This document shows positions 54,129 through 62,692 of a stretch of 64,000 nt of DNA, in pieces. Positions within the stretch are counted from its first letter, which is position 1; every line of letters starts with the position of its first letter. Under the pieces are notes generated by a model. It saw only the letters and a list, made by a program, of their open reading frames with translations, had not been told where the DNA came from and did no database searches. The stretch is from Parasedimentitalea maritima (GTDB taxonomy: Bacteria; Pseudomonadota; Alphaproteobacteria; Rhodobacterales; Rhodobacteraceae). The stretch is taken from assembly GCF_005771405.1 (NCBI RefSeq), contig NZ_VAUA01000012.1:109114-173113 (forward strand). The letters run 5' to 3'. The position numbers and the translations under genes are program-made.

Positions 54129-56858
54129 ATGCTGCCACGGATAAAACAAATCTTACTTTGGTTGCTGGGCTTAATGGGGCTGACACTCTTTGCGGCATGG
54201 GTGTTGGTGTCGTCATCGCTTTTGGCAAAGCCCCGAGGAGATTTGGCGGCGCGGCTTTTATCAGACAGATTTGGACAGGATGTTGAAATCAAAGACGGTT
54301 TGATAGTTTCGGTTGGGGCCAATGTGAAAGTCAACGCAAATGGCATAGTCTTGAGCCGCGAAGGTTTGTCCGATGCCAATCTCGCTACTGTTGAGCAGTT
54401 GGAATTCGTACTTTCTCTGAAGGATCTGCTAAATGGCCAAATTAGTCCGCGGGATCTAAGCATTAACGCGGCAAACCTTATGTTTGTTGTTGATGCAGAA
54501 GGAGAGAACTTTTGGGTAGCGGGTTCAGAAAACAAATCTCCGCAACCACCTAATACCAATGACAATGAACTTTGGAAGTTCCCGTCTGACATCAGCGTTC
54601 AGTTTTCAAATTCGCATATGATTTATCAAGATGCCAGAAACGGATTGGACCTAGATCTGCTGCTGGCCAGTGTGGACGTCGGCCAAACGGATACATTGGC
54701 GCCGCTTGTTTTATCTGCAAAGGGCGCCCTGAACGGTGAGGAATTGACGCTCAGGGGGGAACTGTCGGCAGATAAATCCTTCAAGGTGTCTGCGGATTTC
54801 AGCCAGATGGACCTTTCTTTGGAAGGAGCCGTGGATCAAGAGGGATACAAAGGGAAACTCTCCTTGTCTGTGGACGAGATTGGGCAACTTCTTGACGCCC
54901 TGAAACTAGAAAAATCAGTTTCCGGTACTGCGCAGGTTGCGGTGACGTATGAAATTGAAGAGGGTGCTAGCCGCATCCCTGAACTCAGTGTGGTTGCAGT
55001 GCTGGATAGTGGTCAAGCCGTGAAAGTCACTGGTGATTTAGGTGTGCTGGGTGATCCTACAGATATCTCAGTTCACACTGATATTAGCCTGTATTCCGCA
55101 TCCAATATGCCGCCCTCAACAACGTCACGGCGGAACTTGAAACTGACGGGGGTTGTGATGGAACTGGTCGCCCAACCCAACGGAATCCCCAAGCGGGCCA
55201 TGGTGATCAAGACCAACGGTTTCATATTAGACACCACAGGTGAGGGGCCGCCTCCGATTGAAGTCTCCAAGATTTCTCGCACAGAAGACGGCAAGTTAAG
55301 ATTGGGTAAGGCAGTGCTGCGGATTGGGCCACCAGAAACACCGTTTATTGTCCTTGATGGAGGGATTGCAGACGCGTTGCGGCTTGAAGGTATTGATTTC
55401 AAGGCAGCGCTTGACTTGCCTGCTGCAAGTCTGGTGGCTCCGGAACTGTTTCAAACCTCAGATGCTCTTGGGACGGTTTCTGGCGGTTTTCGTTTGAAAG
55501 GGACGGGTAGAGCGCTTGAACTTTCTGAGCTCCAGGCTGCCACACGTGGCACTGACCTGTGGAACCTGAATATCACTGGAACGCTTCGTAACGCGCTGAA
55601 ATTCGAGGATATTGCGCTCAGTATTTCGGCAGATGTTCCATCGGGTTCTGCTTTGCTCGAAACCATGGGATTGGTTGGTGTCGAAACGGGGGCGGTCGGT
55701 TTGAGAGCCGATGTATCAAGCGAGGCCACCAAGTGGCAGGTCGCTGCAGCTATCGATATGGATGAAACGGACCTTAGCTTAAACGCCGAATTTGACTTAG
55801 TTGAACCGCATCCGGTGTTACGAGGGCAAATTGAAAGCGACCTGATCCGGATTGAGCATCTGCGTCAGATCGTTGCGGCCTACATACAGTTGAAAAAGCT
55901 CGAAGAGCTTGAAGTGGAGGCAAAACAAGGGGCTCAAGAAACTGGAGCGACGGAAGACGTCGTCGTAATCCAGCCATTGGTTCTAAATTCTCCTAACCCC
56001 TCAGATCCGGCGGCAGACGGGCAGGCGGGCAACCAAGGTCCCATTCGCAATGTCACGTTGCGACCGTTGGGGCAGGCGGTTTTGATGTCGGGGTTGGATC
56101 TTGGGGTAAAGATCGAGCTTCGAAAGATCGAGGGGGAAAAAGGCGTTAGCAGTTTGTCCAGCGAGCTAGAGATGAAAAGCCAAAAAGCACGACTGGGCCC
56201 CATGAAAATAGAGTATGGCGGCGCATATTTTGACCTGACAGGATCGATAGATTTGGGTGAGACGCCGGATATCTTGACGCTAACCGGATCGACCGGAGGA
56301 TGGGATTTCGGTGAGATGATGCAAGCGCTTGAAGTGAAGAAACAAGCAAATGGCATTTTGAAGGGAAGTTTCGACATCTCGGGCCACCATACTTCTGTAA
56401 GCGACTTTTTGGGGACGGCGACAGGGTCCGCCACGGTGTCTATGAGAAACGGGAGTATAGATACACAACTGCTGGATCTGGCGGGATTAGGTGTCATTCC
56501 GTGGCTTTTTTCAAAGGACAAAGGCGCAGCCGTTCCTATCGTTTGTGCCCGAGCACCTCTCTATTTTTCAAATGGGCACATAACCACCAAGCAGACTGTT
56601 GTGGAAACGGACCAAGTGCAGCTTGTGGTCTATGGTGACGTGAGCTTAGCGGGAAAATCCTTGGATCTCGCGGGACAGCCTCGCAAGATCGGGAAACCCT
56701 TGTCTCGCAGCCCCTGGCCGTTTACCGTCGTTGGTCCATTTGCGAAACCCAAAATTAAAGTTAAAGACGGACCACGACGCCTTGCGCGCTCGGATGGGGC
56801 AAAAACCATGCCACAAAAACGCCAACCCTGTGTTCCTGATATCCTGCAATTACAATAG
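54129..56858 (+). CDS. AsmA-family protein (second of a divergent pair)
   Basis: A 909-residue paralogue of the minus-strand AsmA protein: the same N-terminal helix (about 5-28), followed by the DRFGQDVEIKDGLIV segment and the same late landmarks. These are GEKGVSSLSSELE, GWDFGEMMQALE and the closing GKPLSRSPWPFTVVGPFAKPKIKV. It ends KRQPCVPDILQLQ, so the terminal cysteine motif is shared. GGAGAG lies 5 bases before the ATG; the frame opens earlier at 54069, without a site. Presumably another lipid-transport or envelope-homeostasis protein; functional division from the sister gene is unknown. Confidence 0.88.
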   Translation: MLPRIKQILLWLLGLMGLTLFAAWVLVSSSLLAKPRGDLAARLLSDRFGQDVEIKDGLIVSVGANVKVNANGIVLSREGLSDANLATVEQLEFVLSLKDLLNGQISPRDLSINAANLMFVVDAEGENFWVAGSENKSPQPPNTNDNELWKFPSDISVQFSNSHMIYQDARNGLDLDLLLASVDVGQTDTLAPLVLSAKGALNGEELTLRGELSADKSFKVSADFSQMDLSLEGAVDQEGYKGKLSLSVDEIGQLLDALKLEKSVSGTAQVAVTYEIEEGASRIPELSVVAVLDSGQAVKVTGDLGVLGDPTDISVHTDISLYSASNMPPSTTSRRNLKLTGVVMELVAQPNGIPKRAMVIKTNGFILDTTGEGPPPIEVSKISRTEDGKLRLGKAVLRIGPPETPFIVLDGGIADALRLEGIDFKAALDLPAASLVAPELFQTSDALGTVSGGFRLKGTGRALELSELQAATRGTDLWNLNITGTLRNALKFEDIALSISADVPSGSALLETMGLVGVETGAVGLRADVSSEATKWQVAAAIDMDETDLSLNAEFDLVEPHPVLRGQIESDLIRIEHLRQIVAAYIQLKKLEELEVEAKQGAQETGATEDVVVIQPLVLNSPNPSDPAADGQAGNQGPIRNVTLRPLGQAVLMSGLDLGVKIELRKIEGEKGVSSLSSELEMKSQKARLGPMKIEYGGAYFDLTGSIDLGETPDILTLTGSTGGWDFGEMMQALEVKKQANGILKGSFDISGHHTSVSDFLGTATGSATVSMRNGSIDTQLLDLAGLGVIPWLFSKDKGAAVPIVCARAPLYFSNGHITTKQTVVETDQVQLVVYGDVSLAGKSLDLAGQPRKIGKPLSRSPWPFTVVGPFAKPKIKVKDGPRRLARSDGAKTMPQKRQPCVPDILQLQ

Positions 56859-57340
56859 GTCATTCTTTAATTGAAGAACTTTCGATTGGCCTCAGCTCTA
56901 CGATTTGTCGGAATGAGCTTGGTGATTTTGTAGACCATATTGGAATGAAATCCCAAAGTGCAATTCTTAGCCGGGAGATGAATGACGCAAGGCGCCCCTA
57001 GTCAATGTATCCGACAAGCACTTTGTATTGGCAAAGAGACAGTCCATTTGACGACTCAACCATGAGGCCAGAGTGTTATCAAGATTGGACCGGTGCAATC
57101 CTGTTCCTCCAAGATTCCTGAAATCGAAGGGAAATCCATCTGGATGTCGTCCCAATGTTAGCCTGCTTTGCGTTTGCCATTATCATCATGGCCACCACCG
57201 CTTTCGCGGCAACGTTACTGCTTTGGTTATGAGCCAAGAGCCTAACCAAACTGACGATTGCAAGTTGTCGGGCCTGAGAGAAAAAACACACAGCTTCAGA
57301 TGCGCGATGAGCACTAATAATCAGCTGGAAAAGTTCCGCT
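56859..57340. other. Intergenic region, left border of the secreted-protein region
   Basis: 482 bases with no supported gene. A 96-codon plus-strand frame (57073-57363) overlaps the neighbouring gene and lacks a ribosome site. A weak AT-rich inverted repeat follows the AsmA stop (TTCTT/AAGAA) but is too short to call a terminator. Confidence 0.5.
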
Positions 57341-57787
57341 TTAAGTGCCCGGCGTTCCGCTGAATTCTTCCGATGGGGTCTGTTCGTCGCAATCGTAAAC
57401 CTCTGCGGTGAAATAATCGCTGTTTTGATCTACAGTGAACCACATCTTGCCCCATTCATTTGCAACCCGTCCGTCTGGGTCGGTTGATTGTGTTTCACAA
57501 TTATCGCCATCATAGTTGAACCAAAACGCCCCATATCTTCCTGGGAAGACGCCAGGGTGGTTGTCTGTGTACTGTGGTCCCATTCCATCGATATAGATGG
57601 CAACTTCTTTTCTGCGGTTGTTGTTATCATCCAAAAAGTAGAACACGCCGTAATTGCCACTGGCGCCATCAAAATACAGAGGTCCTTCGCGCGTATCCCA
57701 CCAAAAGTCCGCCGAAGCTGGGGTGGACACTATTGTGGCCAAGGCCAGACTTGCTGCGGTCAAATAACCTGAATTTACAATTCTCAT
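57341..57787 (-). CDS. Secreted cysteine-module protein (148 aa)
   Basis: Unrecognised. A signal peptide (about 1-26, ending PASA) precedes an aromatic and acidic mature chain. The module C97-x5-D103-x2-G106-x6-G113, followed by C133, recurs with identical spacing in the proteins at 59442-60671 and 62693-63544. The stretch NEWGKMWF is especially like KEWGSARMEW in the former. The two cysteines may form a disulfide. GAGGA lies 8 bases before the ATG, and a frame extending upstream to 58102 lacks a site. It points away from the DUF3592 gene. Confidence 0.7.
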   Translation of the reverse strand: MRIVNSGYLTAASLALATIVSTPASADFWWDTREGPLYFDGASGNYGVFYFLDDNNNRRKEVAIYIDGMGPQYTDNHPGVFPGRYGAFWFNYDGDNCETQSTDPDGRVANEWGKMWFTVDQNSDYFTAEVYDCDEQTPSEEFSGTPGT

Positions 57788-58210
57788 TTGGAAATCCTCA
57801 ATATGAAGCAATTGAGCAAGTGTAGAGTCACCTTTCCAACGGAACCAAGCTTTATTTTCATTCTGGATGTCTCGATTCAGCGTGATGAGTTGCCCGAGGA
57901 GACTTCCAGCTGATTTTTCATAAAGGGGAGATGTACATCGTGTTCCTGATTGGCACAACTTGGAGTTGACGGCAGAATATGTTCTACAGAGGCTATCGGG
58001 AAATGTAACTAAGCAGCCTGCCGGCCAACCACAAAACGTTTGCAAGATACCTAGAAACGCCACAGCCCAGCAGGGCTGCGACCCGTTGAGAGAAATTCCC
58101 AACGACGTCTAGAATCGTACAGGCGGCTTGATTGGAATGCAAATTAGCTGCAACCTGCATGATAGGGCATTCTAATTGGGGACTGTCAGCTAAACATCAA
58201 AGGAAAGTAT
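57788..58210. other. Divergent intergenic region, no gene seen
   Basis: 423 bases between two divergent genes. A minus-strand frame runs through most of it, but it is an upstream extension of the secreted-protein frame with no ribosome site. No terminator or palindrome was identified. Confidence 0.5.
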
Positions 58211-58648
58211 TTGGAAACTCCGCCGTTTTGGATTCTCGTTTTGATTTCAACCCTATTTGTCGCCCTGCCGATCGGCTTTATTGTTATAGGCAGCCGCTTA
58301 ACTCTCAAATCACTGCGTTTCAAAGAACGCGCTCAATCGATTACTGGCACGGTGGTTGAGGTTATAAAAACCAATAACTCAGCCGACGCACAAAGCACGT
58401 TGTACGTCTATCAACCAGTTTTCGAATTCCTGGCTCCGGATGGATCTGCCTTACGCGGGAAATCCGCTAGCATTAGTAGCAATATGAATTACTCCATCGG
58501 CAGCCAGCACCCGATTTTGGTAGATTTCGACGATCCCACCACTGTGCATACCAAGGGCAATCACATGCTAATTATTGGTGTCATGTGTGTTCTGGTCGGT
58601 GGCGTTTCAGCTGCGTTTGGGCTTAACGCTATATTTTCAATGATCTAG
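58211..58648 (+). CDS. DUF3592-like membrane protein
   Basis: A 145-residue protein with a membrane helix at each end (about 6-28 and 118-142) and a soluble beta domain between, the DUF3592 layout (RAQSITGTVVEV ... YQPVFEFLAPDG). Function unknown. It starts at a TTG, with AAAGGAAAG placed well upstream; no ATG lies nearby in frame. It stands alone. Confidence 0.75.
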   Translation: METPPFWILVLISTLFVALPIGFIVIGSRLTLKSLRFKERAQSITGTVVEVIKTNNSADAQSTLYVYQPVFEFLAPDGSALRGKSASISSNMNYSIGSQHPILVDFDDPTTVHTKGNHMLIIGVMCVLVGGVSAAFGLNAIFSMI

Positions 58649-58815
58649 ATTGACCTTGTTGGCTAGGTAGATACGCCTTGGTTGATTGTGCGGATGGGAC
58701 CTAAACTTACTGTGGTTCCAAAGGAAGGATGCAACATAGATTTAGCGACACTTGATTGCCCGCTCGACAGATTATTCTACATTCAGTGAATTAAACCCTG
58801 CAAGAGGTTCTATCT

Positions 58816-59394
58816 ATGTCAGCCAACCAAAAAACCTTCGATGTTTTTGCGTTACGACCTTTCTGCAAAGAGCGGCGCGTCGGAATGGTTTTTCTCGCCC
58901 TGATGTTGGCTGGTTGTCTACCCGGCGATGTTACAACGCGCGACTACTCGACGTTTCAGACATACCAGTTCCAACAAACACCCGGTCTTGGATTTTGCGC
59001 TGACAAAGATTTGGTGTTTTCTGCCAAAATCACCCGTAAGGCTGATGGAACAATGGCATTCGATCATTCACTATTGGTTCTTGCTGGACCAGATCCAGAA
59101 CAATGCGAAGACGGCGTGGCTGCACAAGAAGGTTGCCTGAAAGCAAAACCCCAACCATCGAGAACATTGAGCAACCAAGAGGCTGATCAAGTTCACGCCA
59201 CCTTTGCGGATGTGGATTTCTATAAAAGGCCTGATCCGATTTGCCGCCAGCTAGCCATAGATCCTTGTGTGATTGAACGGCATTCCTGGGATACTAATGA
59301 GCTAAGCGACTTTGTCTGTGGTTCAGATCGACTGGGCGAGGACCAGAGAGCAGATATTCGCGAACTTCTGTCCAGCCTTCGAGACGGAGGTTAG
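58816..59394 (+). CDS. Predicted lipoprotein of unknown function
   Basis: A 192-residue protein with a lipobox LAGC (Cys34), after a basic stretch (CKERRVG) and a short hydrophobic run. The site AGAGG before the ATG at 58816 supports the long leader, although starting at the ATG of residue 24 (58885) would give a more usual length. The mature part is acidic with at least six cysteines. No family recognised. It may sit on the inner or outer membrane facing the periplasm. Confidence 0.7.
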   Translation: MSANQKTFDVFALRPFCKERRVGMVFLALMLAGCLPGDVTTRDYSTFQTYQFQQTPGLGFCADKDLVFSAKITRKADGTMAFDHSLLVLAGPDPEQCEDGVAAQEGCLKAKPQPSRTLSNQEADQVHATFADVDFYKRPDPICRQLAIDPCVIERHSWDTNELSDFVCGSDRLGEDQRADIRELLSSLRDGG

Positions 59395-59441
59395 ATTCTT
59401 GACGTCACAACATCTCAAAATCAAATGTATTGGACTTCAAA

Positions 59442-60671
59442 ATGAATAAATTACTGGGCGCAGCAACCGCAGCCATGATGTCTATATCAACGTCGGGCTT
59501 TGCCGACGGGTATTATGATCTTTTCGGATCTCATGGCGACAAATGGGGTGAACTTACTTTTGAAAAAACTGTCGGAGAATACACCCATTGGGTTTGGCCA
59601 AACGAAGAGGGCCAAGTAGATTTCTTTATCTACAACCCGTCTGGCGGCAGAGATGGGTGGTCAGGCGGAATTTATGATGGGTATTTCACCGTTGATATGC
59701 CTGAGGAAATCATAAATCCTTGCGGAACAACAATCACCGATGCGTATGGTTATGACGCAAAGGAATGGGGCTCTGCGCGGATGGAATGGACCAGCAGTGA
59801 TGAGTTCATTTTGCAAAGATGGCGGTGCAACGGAACGTCGCTAGATCTGCAAGTCATTGGCAGATATGCTTGGGACCAGTCCGCCAACGAACCTGTTGTA
59901 CCAACTACTGCCACTCTTGCCTTACAATCTGACCATATCCCCTTAAGCGTCAATGATCCTGCTTATACGGTTCAGGGCCTCGACAAGAACCCGGCAATCT
60001 ATCTGAATGTGGACTTTTCGGATGGGACGTCTGGGGACTACGACTACAAGAAGTTCTCGGCCAACAATATCATGTTTGACGATGAATCAGGTGATCCGAA
60101 TGACATCATCAAGATCAATTACTGGGACATAGATTCAAACAACCCCGGTCTTGGTCAATATGCAGCCCAGTTAACATCGACTGGAAATGGCGTGGGAACT
60201 GCGGAACTTTTGGTTTCATTCAGGGACGCGCCATATGTTACTGCCTCGGTAACGGCTACAGTGGTCAGCGCAATCCCGCAGATCAAAACACCCGTCAGTG
60301 CAGCGTTGGCATTGCAGTCTTATACGCTCCCCCTAAGCCGTCGAGATCGCGCCTATACGGTGTCACAGCTTGATTTGTTCCCGGCCATTTTTGTGACTGC
60401 CCATTTTGAGGACGGAACATCGGTTGATCATTCCTATCAAAAAGATTTCGCAGACAATGTGATCATCGATGATGTGAGCGGTGATCCCTATGATCTGATC
60501 GAAATTGTACAATGGCCCGTTTTTGACAACAACCCACATGGACCCCAATTCGCTGGGCAGTTGACGTCAACTGGTCGTGGCATAGGGACTGCGAACCTGC
60601 TGCTTTCATTTTTAAACGCACCCGGAGTGACTGCATCAATTGCGGTAAAGGTTGTCAGTGGGGCCAACTGA
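59442..60671 (+). CDS. Secreted protein: cysteine module plus two tandem beta-rich repeats
   Basis: A 409-residue protein, unrecognised as a family. Signal peptide about 1-21 (ending GFA). Residues about 22-135 carry the cysteine module (C94-x5-D100-x2-G103-x6-G110, C129) shared with two other proteins of this region. Two tandem copies of a 120-residue unit follow (157-276 and 287-406, offset 130). Each contains DGTS, DD-SGDP and AxQLTSTGxGxGTAxLL. They resemble bacterial Ig-like (Big2-type) surface modules by pattern only. The frame opens at a TTG four codons earlier; I prefer the ATG at 59442, with GGA upstream. Confidence 0.75.
   Translation: MNKLLGAATAAMMSISTSGFADGYYDLFGSHGDKWGELTFEKTVGEYTHWVWPNEEGQVDFFIYNPSGGRDGWSGGIYDGYFTVDMPEEIINPCGTTITDAYGYDAKEWGSARMEWTSSDEFILQRWRCNGTSLDLQVIGRYAWDQSANEPVVPTTATLALQSDHIPLSVNDPAYTVQGLDKNPAIYLNVDFSDGTSGDYDYKKFSANNIMFDDESGDPNDIIKINYWDIDSNNPGLGQYAAQLTSTGNGVGTAELLVSFRDAPYVTASVTATVVSAIPQIKTPVSAALALQSYTLPLSRRDRAYTVSQLDLFPAIFVTAHFEDGTSVDHSYQKDFADNVIIDDVSGDPYDLIEIVQWPVFDNNPHGPQFAGQLTSTGRGIGTANLLLSFLNAPGVTASIAVKVVSGAN
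59910..60269 (+). repeat. Tandem domain repeat, copy 1 (120 codons)
   Basis: First copy of the beta-rich unit inside the secreted protein, coding residues 157-276. Strong protein-level identity to copy 2 (for example QLTSTGNGVGTAELLVSF against QLTSTGRGIGTANLLLSF). The two copies have clearly diverged, so the duplication is not recent. Confidence 0.8.
60300..60659 (+). repeat. Tandem domain repeat, copy 2 (120 codons)
   Basis: Second copy of the unit, coding residues 287-406, 30 bases after copy 1. It shares DGTS-D, DD-SGDP-D-I-I and the closing VTAS..A.VVS pattern. Confidence 0.8.
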
Positions 60672-61000
60672 TCTACAGCGAAATTAGCTCGATAACTATA
60701 CTTTGAAAGAGGAGGGCCATTTGAGGTCCAGTTTTCGTTAACACTGGTGCCTAGCATTGCATCGAAATTCTACTGCGCAGCGCCCATCCTGCCGTCCATT
60801 AGCGTCGAAGTGTAATACCATAGCTGTTCAGTGGAAGTCGTTTCAGCTCTAAGGTGAATCTTCAGTACGTGTTATGAAAACAGGTAGCTTTGCGTTGATT
60901 TCGTTCAATCTTCCACCAATAATCTTGCTATTACTCGCGAAAATTCGACGGAATTTTGCATGACCTAATCTATTACTCAACGACATCTTGGAGAGACCAA
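60672..61000. other. Intergenic region before the tail-collar gene
   Basis: 329 bases, no supported gene, no convincing terminator. Its right end should contain the promoter for the tail-collar-type gene. Confidence 0.5.
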
Positions 61001-61411
61001 ATGAAAAAACTACTAGCATCGATCGCGTTGGCATCAACGATTTTCACTTCATTGGCCGGCACGCCGGCACAGGCTGGTGAGACACCGTATATAGGCGAAA
61101 TTTCGTGGTTTGCAGGGAATTTTGCACCACGTGGCTGGGCATTTTGCGACGGTCAACTGTTGCCCGTCAATCAATATACAGCGCTGTTTGCCCTCATAGG
61201 TACGACCTATGGCGGTGACGGGGTAACCACCTTTGCGCTGCCCGATATGCGTGGCCGCTCTCCGGTCCACGCGGGCGATGGACCTGGACTTGAAATTAAA
61301 AAGTTGGGTCAAAAGAGCAGTCTACCCGTAGGCGAAGGAAATTATACGGAGTCTAATCTCGGGATAAATTGCATTATCGCATTGGTTGGAACCTTCCCGT
61401 CGCGATCCTGA
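61001..61411 (+). CDS. Secreted phage tail-collar (MdpB-like) protein, short form
   Basis: A 136-residue protein. A signal peptide (about 1-26, ending PAQA) precedes a tail-collar domain: YIGEISWFAGNFAPRGWAF, DGQLLPVNQYTALFALIGTTYGG and FALPDMRGRSPVH are the family's core. Relatives usually run about 20-40 residues longer before the closing GTFPSR element, so the middle loop (after GPGLEIKKLGQKSS) looks shortened. Export of a phage-tail-like domain suggests a cell-surface or environmental role. GGAGAG precedes the ATG. No phage structural genes lie nearby, so it is not part of a prophage. Confidence 0.82.
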   Translation: MKKLLASIALASTIFTSLAGTPAQAGETPYIGEISWFAGNFAPRGWAFCDGQLLPVNQYTALFALIGTTYGGDGVTTFALPDMRGRSPVHAGDGPGLEIKKLGQKSSLPVGEGNYTESNLGINCIIALVGTFPSRS

Positions 61412-61699
61412 GTTGTTGAGTGCTAAAAACTGAAGAAATCCATTGGCTCATTCTGCATCCAGCATTGGTTTAAACCCAACCTAGAATGTGGAATGGGCAG
61501 TGAATTCCCCAAGTCGCAACTGCGCCCAGAGTTTGCGCTGTTGACTTGAAAGATTGCAAGCTCAAGCGTCTGTTTGGAAATGCATGGACCTTGTATTTTT
61601 GTGTCGCAGGGCCGGTGTAAGGAAGAGATCACTGACACGTCCCGTATTAAATGGCTGAAACTAAAGGACAAAATCAAAGATATTTGCTAGGAGAAGCCC
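61412..61699. other. Intergenic region, no gene seen
   Basis: 288 bases between two short secreted-protein genes. A minus-strand frame (61423-61677) has no ribosome site or family features. Confidence 0.5.
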
Positions 61700-62104
61700 A
61701 TGTTTAGAAAAGCAATTTCCACAATTGCCATTCTTGCGACCTTTTCACCGGCCTTCGCAGGCTCATCGACACCGTCAGCCGCCCTCCAAGCCTACGTCAA
61801 AACCGTTGCGGCGGCGACATCATGGAGCCAAATAACGCCACTGATGTCCGATGCGGCGAACAGCAAGTTGTCTGCGTTATCTGCCGCCGACCAGAAAGGC
61901 ATGCTTGGCTTCATTTCAGGTATCCGCGCTGATCAAACGGATTTTCGAATTGTCAGTGAAGAGATCAACGGTATCAAAGCCACCATTCACGCAACAGGGT
62001 GCCTAGACGGCGAGGCCATTGACGAGACAACACAGCTCGAACATGAAGCAGGCACCTGGAAAGTCCGCAAGGTCAACATGGGCCAAGACGGAAAAAAGTG
62101 CTGA
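61700..62104 (+). CDS. Small secreted protein (134 aa)
   Basis: Signal peptide about 1-20 (ending PAFA), then a helical stretch rich in Ala, Thr and Ser, and a beta-rich C-terminus ending in two cysteines (about residues 113 and 134). The pattern (a helix pair, then strands with KATIHATGCLDGE) resembles NTF2-like or DUF4878-type periplasmic proteins, but I would not assign it. AGGAG lies 6 bases before the ATG. It converges on the minus-strand pair that follows. Confidence 0.65.
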   Translation: MFRKAISTIAILATFSPAFAGSSTPSAALQAYVKTVAAATSWSQITPLMSDAANSKLSALSAADQKGMLGFISGIRADQTDFRIVSEEINGIKATIHATGCLDGEAIDETTQLEHEAGTWKVRKVNMGQDGKKC

Positions 62105-62200
62105 CGGCCTTAATCTCGTTTTCCTGAACTAAAACCAAGATACCAAAGTGGGAAAAACCGGAACAGCTGTACATTCGGTCCATTAAAGAAGTCAAAGAAG

Positions 62201-62216
62201 ACACCCATTCGGGTGT
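62201..62216 (-). terminator. Weak hairpin at the end of the cysteine-rich protein gene
   Basis: On the minus strand ACACCC / GGGTGT (6 bp, 4-base loop) overlaps the stop codon and is followed by CTTCTTTGACTTC. The T-run is broken, so termination would be partial at best. Confidence 0.35.
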
Positions 62217-62620
62217 TACTTTGGCTCACAAATTGCCGGCGTTGTAAAAAGTTCAGACGCCATAACACTCGCCGATTTTGATCTTGTGTCAATGATAACC
62301 GCAACATCAACAATGTAGCTTGGATCTACGTTGTTTTCCAATGCAAGCCCGTGGAACGAAATGAACGGGCCAGACAACACTGTCGCGCCTGCAGGCCCCG
62401 TCCAGCAGCCGGAGTAGGCACACCAGCTGATTTCGTCACGGGTAACATCGATGCTCATGGGGGTGTGGGCGTCGGACTGTGTGCATTTTCCATCGCTACA
62501 GCTGATCTCAAAATCAGCGTTGGTACAGTGCCATCCACCATCGTCGGCGGCATAGGTTGCAAATGGTATCATGACGGTCAGAGGCAAGGCCAAACGTAAG
62601 GTTCTGGTCAATAATCGCAT
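62216..62620 (-). CDS. Small secreted cysteine-rich protein (134 aa)
   Basis: Signal peptide about 1-24 (ending TYAA), then a mature chain with six cysteines (HC, SC, KC, WC, GC and near the C-terminus IC), so probably disulfide-bonded. Not recognised. AAGGATA precedes the ATG. It lies 72 bases downstream of the larger secreted protein on the same strand, so the two may be co-transcribed. The C-x5-D-x2-G-x6-G module of the neighbours is not present. Confidence 0.65.
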   Translation of the reverse strand: MRLLTRTLRLALPLTVMIPFATYAADDGGWHCTNADFEISCSDGKCTQSDAHTPMSIDVTRDEISWCAYSGCWTGPAGATVLSGPFISFHGLALENNVDPSYIVDVAVIIDTRSKSASVMASELFTTPAICEPK

Positions 62621-62692
62621 ATCGTATCCTTAGTTGAATCCGCGACTGGAAATGACAGTCGCGGTCTAGAACATACTCAAAACACTGTCAGG

